The position numbers were made by a program, and so were the translations under genes. 64,000 nucleotides of DNA from positions 248,001 to 312,000 of the forward strand of contig NW_026516211.1 of NCBI RefSeq assembly GCF_025602895.1, read 5' to 3'. The notes under the pieces were generated by a model, which ran no database searches, was not told the DNA's origin, and was given only the letters and a program-made list of their open reading frames with translations. The stretch is from Polychytrium aggregatum (taxonomy: Eukaryota > Chytridiomycota > Chytridiomycetes > Polychytriales). Below are positions 56,034 to 64,000 of the stretch, in pieces; within the stretch, counting starts at the first letter, position 1; every line of letters begins with the position of its first letter.

Positions 56034-56786
56034 TCAAATCGACCTGACTCTATTCCACCACGACTGCAAACCCGGAGACACGGATTGCCGAGTCGTCGCC
56101 GTCAAGGAGCCCTTACCCAGCAGCTTCTGTATTTCGGCATAGTTCTTTTCAAAGCCGCCTGGGCCGCGGATCATATAGGCATATTCATCGGACCGGCCGA
56201 GGGAGCCCGAGTTAGTGAGGAGACTGAGCGAGTCGCTGAGGTGAGATTCGTCTTTGCCGTCCGACATGCGATTCAGCGCTGCGATGACACTGGCGAGCCG
56301 TAGGTTTTGCCGCTGCGTGCTGATGGCCAGAGACGCCGAAAACAGCCCGTTGCGGCTGATGGTTGTGTGTGGGGTGGTGTGGGAAAGCGTCGATGGGGCG
56401 GTCCGTGGAGCATAGGGCAGAACCAGGGCGACTCGATCGGGCCCGAGCGAGAACCCCGCAACGCTGGCGAGGCTCAGAAGCGGAAACTCCATCAACAGGT
56501 CTTCATCGGCGCTACTGGAAAGCCAGTCGTCTGTGTAGGGTGTCAGCTGCAGGCGATGGTTATAGGACAACTTGCGCTGGCGCTCCCGTTCCTCCTTGTC
56601 CATGTCGGCCGCAGCGCCATCACCCATGCCGAGTGACGGAAGCGGCATGATGGACACGGTGTCTGGACTGAGCTGGAACTCGGGAACATCGATGGACTGG
56701 GAGAACGGCGGGTAGGTTTGGCTCGCCGTCGTGTCGATTGAGGGAAGGACGGTATTCATGGCGGCTCTGTGATGGTTTGTGGACAA
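56034..56786 (-). CDS. unrecognised 250-residue protein, single exon
   Basis: Open frame with ATGs at 56786 and nine codons later (MNTVLPSIDTTAS). The composition is ordinary for a protein: a Ser/Pro-rich start, an acidic-basic patch (DMDKEERERQRKL), a core with LASVAGFSLGPDRVALVLPY and RQNLRLASVIAALNRM, and the tail RSDEYAYMIRGPGGFEKNYAEI. I recognise no domain. The tail end overlaps a small plus-strand frame by 14 bases. It could be the first exon of the IQ-motif gene, whose start is missing, since an AG|GT donor-like site (GTCAG|GTCGAT) lies just before the stop; I could not confirm the phase. Confidence 0.55.
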   Translation of the reverse strand: MSTNHHRAAMNTVLPSIDTTASQTYPPFSQSIDVPEFQLSPDTVSIMPLPSLGMGDGAAADMDKEERERQRKLSYNHRLQLTPYTDDWLSSSADEDLLMEFPLLSLASVAGFSLGPDRVALVLPYAPRTAPSTLSHTTPHTTISRNGLFSASLAISTQRQNLRLASVIAALNRMSDGKDESHLSDSLSLLTNSGSLGRSDEYAYMIRGPGGFEKNYAEIQKLLGKGSLTATTRQSVSPGLQSWWNRVRSI

Positions 56787-57536
56787 GAATCTTGAGTATC
56801 GCAGGAGAGGCGTTCGGGATCAAGCCAGCTCAAGACTCTGCGGCGCACGAGTAAGCGGTGCTACAGATGCGATGAGCTTTTGAGGACAGCAACGGCCTCT
56901 TGGAATCTGCAGAGTTGACGGAGGCCTGGATGGGGGGCTAGAGAGTCTGTTGCGTTTGGCAGGATGGCGCGCAAGGATCAGGGAACATATGCGTTCGGTG
57001 CGGGCGATCCATTGTCGTCGACGGGTTCATGATTGACGCCTGTACTGGCGAAACCCCAGATGCCCCGACCAGTTCACTTTTTGCCCTCGCTCTCCACCGA
57101 CTGGCCAAGTATTTGCTACGCTCGACCCCACTGCGGCTATGCTCTTGGCTGCGTTGATGTTGCGACGCTGGATTGTGATGCATCGCATCGATTGGTTGTG
57201 GCCCACCAGCGAAGCTGAGCAGAGCATTCGAGGAGGCTCAAGCATTCAGGGCTGGAGGTATATCCATTGCCCCGTCTCCACAGAGTCGATGGCCATTGCG
57301 GGGTGATGGCTGCTCTACTCACAACACGGCATTCTGCTCCGTTTTACGGGGTGAAATGCCGTGGAGTGACTGAATCCCATCTGGGTGCGCCAGAGTGGGT
57401 CGGCTTCCTCCCTCCCCGGCAGCTTGGTTGGATTGGCTCCAATCGCTGACATATTTGAACCGAAGCTTCCCGTTGGATATTATTGGGTTGCCTTGGATTG
57501 TCGTCCAGCAGTCGATCCACAGAGAACAGAATCAGA
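56787..57536. other. intergenic stretch between divergent genes
   Basis: No coding evidence. Contains the promoters of the minus-strand 250-residue gene and the plus-strand TMEM249-like gene. Confidence 0.5.
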
Positions 57537-58763
57537 ATGGAGCCCCTCCCCAGCCTCAAGAGCGTTTATCGACGGCTGATGGTCCCCTCAGAGGTGCTCC
57601 TGAGCAGCTCGATAGAGGAGAATCCGCTTTATCCGTTTTCACCCGACTTTGACGATCCGTCTGGTGAGAAATCGCGTATCGGCGCCAGCACGGTCTGCAT
57701 GGACGATCCTGCATGGACGATCCTGCATGGACGATCCCGCGTATCTATAGCGTATCATCATTGCCTAACACACTTCGCCTTGATCCATCGCAGTGCTCGA
57801 GATCAAGGTGCGATACAGGTCGCTCTACATTGCCGTATTCTTCGCCACAGCCTCGCTTATCGCCCTCGTCATCTGGATTCCGCTCGGTGGAGCAACAAAT
57901 GTAAATGATTGTCGCCGCAGAAGCAAGCAGGCAAAAGCTGCTATCTGGTCGTGGGTATTCAGGTCTCACGTCGGTGTCTCTAATACAGAGCCCGAAACTG
58001 GTGGAGGCAGCATCGTTCGATGCACATACGATGCGGAGTGTATGCATTTGCGTCTTTCCTGTATCTGACGCCCGCGCTTCGTGTCTAGAGCCTGTTTCTG
58101 TTGCCGGTGGCCGTTCTTGTCGCCTGTCTTGCGACGATCTACAACGATAAGGACATACGCATCTACACACTCTTCACGCGGCAGCTTGAGTACCAGTTCT
58201 CCCACAACAAGAAGGTGCACATCCGAGGGCACTACTACAACATATATATCCGGCTTCGTAAAGAAGTTCGGTCGGGTAGGCAGAGCCGAAAGTGAGATCT
58301 GGAAGCAACCTGAGCTGTTGCTCGGAGACGCTCGATGGGTTCGGGATGCTACCGAGGACGAAACATTGACTTTGACGCTTGTGTCGCTGATCGGTGCAAT
58401 CCAGGAACAAAGTATTACTATCTAGTACTCAATGGCTTCCAGATCGACAGTCGAAAGATCAGCGGCATATCAACGAAACTGGAAGTGAGTCCGATCAGCC
58501 GTTTGCAATTGGATGGCAGTCGGGTGGTGTTGGACTGACAAACGCGATCCAACTGAGGCAGCCTGTTTGCCGCTCTTTCCTAGGCGATGAGAACACTGGG
58601 TCAAAAGATCGCCGAGAATCTCAACCTCAACTACTTTGACGAGTCCAACACGTCGCAGCACCATGTCATTCGGCACTTTCGCTCAGACGCCAAGGTGTTT
58701 TCCTATCGCAGCACAGCTGCCACCGAGCTGACGGAGAGCCAGGAACTCGGAATGAGTGACTGA
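57537..58763 (+). CDS. TMEM249-like protein (CatSper-channel accessory type)
   Basis: Exons 57537-57663, 57794-57900, 58089-58275, 58405-58484 and 58584-58763; phases close, 226 residues (human TMEM249 is about 235). Exons 2 and 3 each encode one hydrophobic helix (SLYIAVFFATASLIALVIW and LFLLPVAVLVACLATIY). The soluble part has KVHIRGHYYNIYIRLRKE, KYYYLVLNGFQID and KIAENLNLNYFDESNTSQHH, closing with VIRHF. I recall the NxNYxD...HHVVRH pattern from TMEM249, an auxiliary subunit of the sperm calcium channel CatSper. In a zoosporic fungus it would sit in the zoospore flagellar membrane. The family call is from memory, at moderate certainty. Intron 1 holds three copies of a 14-base repeat. Confidence 0.75.
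57700..57745. repeat. 14-base tandem repeat CATGGACGATCCTG, three copies
   Basis: Perfect or near-perfect copies in the first intron of the TMEM249-like gene; the third copy is partial. Confidence 0.8.
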
Positions 58764-59060
58764 TCTTCCTCAGAACCTGGTGCTCGATAAACAATCTACC
58801 TCGGAGATGATACACACTCAATGTGCCCGGATCGAGGTTCCACAATGTCTCCCGCTAACGTAGCATGGTATCGCCAAGGACTTGCTCAAGAGCGCTTGCC
58901 GGGCAATGTGAAAGTGTGGATTGTACCCATCAAGTTGTATTCAACGCCAATATGAATCGAACCATACACCATTCTTCGACCTCTCAGCAACTGCACCTAG
59001 GCCCTGGATGAGCAGGCCAAGTGCACGATCACCGCTTTGCATGCGTCTGGTTGTTGTTGG

Positions 59061-59769
59061 TCAGAGACCAAAGCTATCCAGGATGCCCAGTAGGTCCTGG
59101 CTGAGCGAGTCGCTGAGCATCAGCGGCTCGTGTTTGTTTCTTGACTCCCGCTCATCTGAAGACAAAAAATGAAGAGCATCAGTGGGTCCGCTGATAGAAT
59201 GATGGATGTACCCGATATCGATGCGAATGCCGTGGTATCGCGCTGTCATCCTGTTTCTGATATGTGGCGTGGGTGTGGATTGTACTTGTACCTGAAGCAG
59301 ACGCCGGCTGGGAATCAATGTGAATCTCGTTGCTGGCAACCTGGTTTTGCCCCTGCCTGAGCTCGGGTGCCAATCTTGGAGCCAGTCGCGGCGAAGAGTC
59401 CGGCACGCTTATGTGATGCGGACTCGGTGATGGCATCCCGACACCAGGAGCAGCATCGGAAGCAGGGGCTGGGGTCTGAAGCGGACTAGCGAGTTCGTTT
59501 TCACGACCAGCCGGATCCTGAAGAGCTATTCCCGAGTCCCATTTTGATAGCTTTGATGGACAATCACCATCGTGCGGAAGACCATTCTGTGCATGGACTG
59601 ACCCGCCAACAGTCAGCAGTTTGTCGTCGTGCGAAAGCGGCTCGGAAGAATGTTTTGGCCCGCTGCTCATCGACTCTGGCAGGGTGCTGTGCGCTGAACC
59701 GTTTTGACGGCCACATTTAGCTCGGATTTTGGCAGATATCTCGTTTGAAATGAACTGAGAGAGTTGCAT
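59061..59769 (-). CDS. unrecognised 190-residue protein
   Basis: Exons 59292-59769 and 59061-59155 join in phase 1. The start MQLSQFISNEISAKIRAKCG is taken as genuine because upstream in this frame there are two stops and no acceptor in between. Middle is disordered (Ser/Pro/Gly-rich, PSPSPHH). The last exon encodes an acidic amphipathic end (LSDSLSQDLLGILDSFGL). No family recognised. Short N-terminal and C-terminal helices around a disordered middle suggest a linker or adaptor protein; this is inference. Confidence 0.55.
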
Positions 59770-59846
59770 GGAGGCGAAGAGACCGATGCGGGGTTAGTGT
59801 CAGAGGCTGACGATCCTATGCGAACCCTGTGGTGCGGCTTGTAGAA

Positions 59847-61014
59847 TCACCAGTGCGATGCTCCACTTACATCAATGTTGCCGATGCTACTGTCCGCTTT
59901 CATCAGCAGGCGCGCCACTTGGTCGTCGTATTGAAACCGGCCCGTCTTCCCCACGCCATCGACATTGGCCAGACTCGGATCTGTCAACAATTCAATCGTG
60001 AGTGTTTTGAGTGGGTGCAATACATTCCCGCTTGCGCGGTGATGCATCTTCATCTGTCTCGGTCTCCGCAGACGGGTAGAAAGTCTCGGATCGATCCCAC
60101 GGCCTCCACGCCGTTGCCGAGCGAGGCACGCTCACCAGAGGGCCGGTCCCTGAGCTGCTCTAGAAGCTTGGCGTTCTGAACTTCCAGTTCCTTGACAGTC
60201 CGACGTAGCTTCGATATCTCATCCTCGGCTTTACGGAGCAAGTTCTTTGTGCTCTCATAGTCCTCAGGTACTGGATCGCAAGATCAAATCCACCGCGAAC
60301 ATGGTCTTATTCAGCATCAAGCCGGAACATAGACTCGAGAGTGGATGGTACCAGGGAAGCTGGTCGAGCGAGAGATGGCTTTTGGCGAAATCCTGCCAGC
60401 ATACCCGATGCAAATGGAGATGGAGGCTGCATCGGTCCTTGAGACAGCGCAGTCACGGGTGATTTCCGGCTATAAGGCAGTAGCGATGCTGGTATCAGCG
60501 ATGATGAGCGGACAGAGGGTCGACCATGACGTGACGAGCGATTGATACCTTTGTAGGACACGGGTCTCGTGAGCCGCTGACAACAGCCCACGAGCATCCG
60601 GAGTTGGGGTGCAGTCATTGGGCTGGGAGTTTGGGGTTTGCGGCGAGACCGAAGGCTTTCGGCTCTCGGGAGTGCTTCTGTGGCCGGAGAGCAGGATAGC
60701 CTCGTCAGCCAGAGGACGGCACGGAGATGTAGCGAATCGGAGACCAGGCGAGAGTCGGGAGGCAGACGGGAAGGCGATGGAGCGCATTCATGCACCCTCC
60801 ATGTGCACACTCACAATCGCAGCTCGCGTCTGGGAAGCGGCAGCGCAGGACCAGCCTCGACCCGGATGGGACTGCCAGAAGGTCCTGCAGGCGGCGGCTT
60901 GGCGGTGATGGAAAGAGACGAGGCCTCGGATTTCAGAGCGTAGTTGACTGGCTTTCTCTTGCGCCCGGCTGAGGAGATCGACATGGACGAGGACGTCTCG
61001 AAGCCCGGATTCAT
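59847..61014 (-). CDS. unrecognised coiled-coil protein (exon model partial)
   Basis: Exons supported by sequence character: 60815-61014 (start MNPGFETSSS, then GRKRKPVNYAL), 60549-60677 (Ser/Thr/Pro-rich), a coiled-coil piece around 60110-60260 (AEDEISKLRRTVKELEVQNAKLLEQLRD in parts), and a last exon ending at 59847 (GRFQYDDQVARLLMKADSS). The first two join in phase 2; I could not resolve the junctions between the others. RKxVNYAL resembles a basic motif known from shugoshin C-termini, but here it is near the N-terminus, so I do not use it as a name. Gene orientation and existence are fairly sure; product is not. Confidence 0.5.
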
Positions 61015-61437
61015 GGCAGCGAGCAGGTAGGTATCAACTGGCCGAACTGCTTTGCGGTGCAGGCGAGGACAACGATGCGAGAACGGAACAGCGGCAGCGC
61101 GATCAAAGACGCCCAGTGTGCGATGATGGCAGAGAGACGATCCTCCAGACAGCAGAGCGATCCGCGCATCCGGGCAGTAGCAGCAGCACAGCGGGGGCGG
61201 TCAAGGCCGACCCAGACGATATTGATTTCCCGCGACCGCGAAGGAAATGGCGCCGAGGACAAGACGCCACCGTGCTGGCTCGCCCCCTCTGGTCTGCTCC
61301 TTGGCCTCGTCCGGCATCGTCCTGTCGATCCATCAACTGCCCACGCCGCCCCTGGTCGCTGCTCCGGCCCGCCCCCGCTCTGCCCGCATCAGTCGCACCT
61401 TTCTCAAAGCCCCATCACCATCACTCCCTCCTTCAGC
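61015..61437. other. intergenic stretch between divergent genes
   Basis: Promoter region of the coiled-coil gene (minus) and BRE (plus). Frames here are Arg/Ser/Pro-rich shadows. Confidence 0.5.
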
Positions 61438-64000
61438 ATGAGCGCCTCCAGGTTCGCCACGGTGTCGATGCTGTCGAAGCATGTCCAACAGCTCCTCCAT
61501 CAGTGTTTCAATCAGAAAACTCTCGCCAGCGCCGAGCTGGTTGTGGAAAACATCATGTCGAACCACTGGGACCCCCACAACAAGGACGTACCTGCGTCCC
61601 GATTCGACATCCAAGTGCTGATCTCCCAGGATCTGTCGTTCAGATGTAATGTCGAGGCCGAAGAAACGAGGACCGCACTGTGAGGGGAATGCTATCTGAT
61701 CCGCCGAGGCACCAAGGGTTGGATTTGGTGCCTATCTGGAGCCACCGGCATCGATTGAGAGAACAGATATCGAGGCTATGGCGGCCACCGCTAACGTTGT
61801 TTGCCCTATCCGACTCAACCCATCGCTCGGTTGACTCCCCAGGTCAATTCATCTTTGATCCTCTGGAGCTGAACTTTCCGCCCGACATCATCCTGTCGGA
61901 CAACCTGCCGCTTGTGCTGGAGGACATCCATTCGCTTGTGAACTGGAATGCCACCGACAAAAACGCCCTGAGCGACCTGGTCAACGAGCTGATCGAAAAG
62001 TTCCTGGTGAGTGCCTCGCGAGGGAGATGAGGATGACGGTCGCCTGGAAGGTCCATACGAACAGCATCGCCTGACAGGAAAATGGATCCGCTCTCGCAGA
62101 CGCTGCAAGCCGATCAGGTCAGACTTCTGGGGATCCAAAGAATTCAAATTCAAGCCGACATGCTGGCGAATAGAGTAAGTGTGCTTGACTGAAGCACAAA
62201 CCCGCATACCAAACGACACCGGGGCTGGAAGGGCTACTTTGCGTGCCAGCTTTGGGTAGCGGGACGAAGCACCGGCACGACGATATGGGGACTAAGTTCA
62301 GCACTGACGGAGACATCTTGACATGGACACTAATACTGTGCCCACGACCCCAACAGCAATTCTATTCCTTTGTCAAACTCCGGGAGGAACCTCTTGTGGT
62401 GGTAGGTCTTTCGGCGCAGGGGAAGCCGCTGCTGCCAGCATCTCACTGCGACATGGCTGCGACATGGCTGCGACAGGGCTGCCCGTGCCCTCCCCCGGCA
62501 TTTTCCTCGCTACGGTCAAGGCCATCGGGCTCATTATCGAAATCGTCTCAACCCCCTCTCGTTAAGGTCCAGTTTATCGTCCCTCTCTTCACTATCGAGA
62601 ATGGAATCAAGACTCCGCTATGTAAGCAATTGTGCAGTCTTGTTGCAGCAGCGCCGGGTTGAGAGGTTGGACGGCTGCGCCTAGTATCTGCTAAGCTACT
62701 GTCGAGTGTTCATAAGCTCATATGCCCTCACGTTGCGGCTGGTGTTTGTTTGCTCAAGTCAACCTCACTGTCGATTATTCGGTGAACACTCGCACGGATT
62801 CCATCCACGTCGATGTATCGACAAACGAGCCGAGCGATGCCCCCGGAAAGCCATTCAGGGTCAGTTTTGTTGTTTAGTGGCGGTATTTGTACGGAGGCAT
62901 TGTCACCACTTCATCATTGCGGTCGATAGGTGATTTCTTTGACCAAACCAGCCTTGTGTCGTCGCTCTATCTCATCTGACTCTAATCGCACTTTGCCCAC
63001 CGACTCTACAGCTTCCTGAGTTCAGGGCAGCGTCAGAGAGCATAGGGCTGTACTGCGAAAGCATCGAAAAGCGAGCTTCACGAAAGAACGGCGAAGTTTC
63101 CGATCGCTTCACTTCCAGACGAAACCTTATCACGACCATCTCCCAGCGCATGGCAGCGTAAGTGTCCACGGCCGGATTCCCGAGCGATGGCCGGAGCGAG
63201 CTATGGTGTGTCGGATGAGGCGCAGGGAGAGGAGAGGAGAGAAGACACTGAGCATGCATCGCCGCCGGAGAACTGATGAATTCTACCGATTGTCGCTGGA
63301 CACAACTCAGACATATTTTGGAGTTTGATGAAAAGAATTTTACCTATCTGGCATACAAGCTGCGAATTGTAAAAGACCCAGAATATACGACGGAGTCATC
63401 CTATCGGATCCGAAGAAGGACTTTCCTTTTTATTGTGAATGGTATGTCGCTGTGCACGAAATTACGTGTGAGGATGTGTGTGAGGCGATCTCTGCTGACC
63501 GTCAGCGTTGAAGCATTGGTTCGGCAACACATAACTGACACATTTTTCTTTACAACTACCGGCTCACGTTTGAATGGCTGGCGGCGACACTCTCGACCAC
63601 ACCCCAACGAATGCACTTTGGTGAGCGCAGTCAAAGTCCATCAAAACTTTCCCTCGGAAAACTACCCGCCGACCGTTTTCGTCATTTGTCTCAACACCAA
63701 AAGCACAGTGCCGCTTCGGTTTAGATACGACCCATACATGACACCTGAGGAAACGGCGCTGATGATCATGTAAGTACAAGCTCAGTGAGCAAACGCCACC
63801 TCGGCAGCGATGCGGTCAACAAGGGACACGGGACAGAAGCGGCTGATTCGGAAAGCGGCCGCTAAAGCAGCGAGAACATATGCGCAAAAGCTGACTGATA
63901 TGTTGATGTCGACTCGATTCGATTCGATTCGATTCGATTCCAGAAACGACGCCGAGAGTGTCGCTCAGTCCTACTCGAACCAACGGATCCGACCACATGG
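61438..64000 (+). CDS. BABAM2: BRISC/BRCA1-A complex subunit BRE (BABAM2), 3' end beyond window
   Basis: Ten exons: 61438-61645, 61843-62006, 62100-62174, 62357-62401, 62567-62621, 62759-62859, 63012-63157, 63311-63441, 63631-63769 and 63944 onward. Phases close. Exons 1-2 join as ISQDLSFRC-QFIFDPLELNFPPDIIL followed by LEDIHSLVNWN, the UEV-like signature of BRE (compare ELPPDFIFGED and LQNLASWNP in human BRE). Later pieces are QFYSFVKLREEPLVV, VQFIVPLF, and FPSENYPPTVFVICLNTKS with PLRFRYDPYM. BRE is the central scaffold holding BRCC36 (a JAMM K63 deubiquitinase) with Abraxas-type partners and MERIT40. The sequence is divergent, so this rests on order and spacing of several weak blocks. The gene is cut by the window end. 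Confidence 0.7.
63908..63941. repeat. (GATTC)n tract abutting a splice acceptor in BRE
   Basis: About five uninterrupted GATTC units run straight into the acceptor CCAG (63940-63943), so the repeat replaces the usual polypyrimidine tract. Confidence 0.85.

Noticed and set aside
55826-56047. Plus-strand 73-codon frame as a small gene
   Set aside because: Composition is plausible (charged helix), but it overlaps two minus-strand genes and has no support; left uncalled.

Overview
The window looks like nuclear DNA of a flagellated (zoosporic, chytrid-like) fungus. The genes are densely packed and split by many short GT-AG introns of about 90-350 bases. Reading frames are GC-rich and there are no bacterial-style operons. 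Fungal-type genes occur (SEC66, a LAA2-type AP-1 accessory protein, MTR3, TFIIA gamma) beside genes normally kept only in organisms with motile cilia: ODAD4/TTC25, an ODF3/SHIPPO-repeat protein, dynein-2 intermediate chain DYNC2I2/WDR34, a UBXN11-like protein and a TMEM249-like protein. The species cannot be named from the sequence alone. No tRNA, rRNA, CRISPR array or intact transposon was seen.

Layout. 1-5 kb: 3' part of an unrecognised gene, proteasome beta-3 (PSMB3/PUP3) and complex I 24 kDa subunit (NDUFV2). 5-11.3 kb: two tandem minus-strand AVT/SLC36-type amino acid transporters with matching exon lengths. 12-20 kb: F-box protein, TFIIA gamma, a small MIM1-like membrane protein, ODAD4. 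20-32 kb: membrane alpha/beta hydrolase, mitochondrial 3-hydroxyacyl-thioester dehydratase, LAA2-like protein, a repeat-rich non-coding stretch, a PPxY-bearing arrestin-like protein. 32-38 kb: exosome subunit MTR3 and then a TIR/NB-ARC/TPR receptor-like gene. 38-59 kb: a run rich in flagellar genes (SHIPPO protein, DYNC2I2, UBXN11-like, IQ-motif coiled coil, TMEM249-like) with a MYSM1-like deubiquitinase and SEC66 between them. 59-64 kb: two unrecognised genes and BRE/BABAM2, which runs off the window end.

Exon models were made by hand. I joined frames at GT-AG (twice GC-AG) sites, checked that codon phase closes across each junction, and used remembered family similarity. Where the phases close through every exon (PSMB3, NDUFV2, TFIIA gamma, HTD2, MTR3, TIR-NB-ARC-TPR, SHIPPO, DYNC2I2, MYSM1, SEC66, TMEM249, BRE) I trust the model; coordinates may still be off by a base or two. 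5' ends of the UBXN11-like and IQ genes are unresolved.

The most unusual locus is 34362-37898. It has the architecture of an intracellular immune receptor: TIR domain, STAND/NB-ARC NTPase and about nine TPRs. Its first intron is 150 bases long, multiple-of-three and stop-free, so two protein forms are possible. The second theme is the concentration of flagellar genes, including a SHIPPO gene built of symmetric phase-1 exons.
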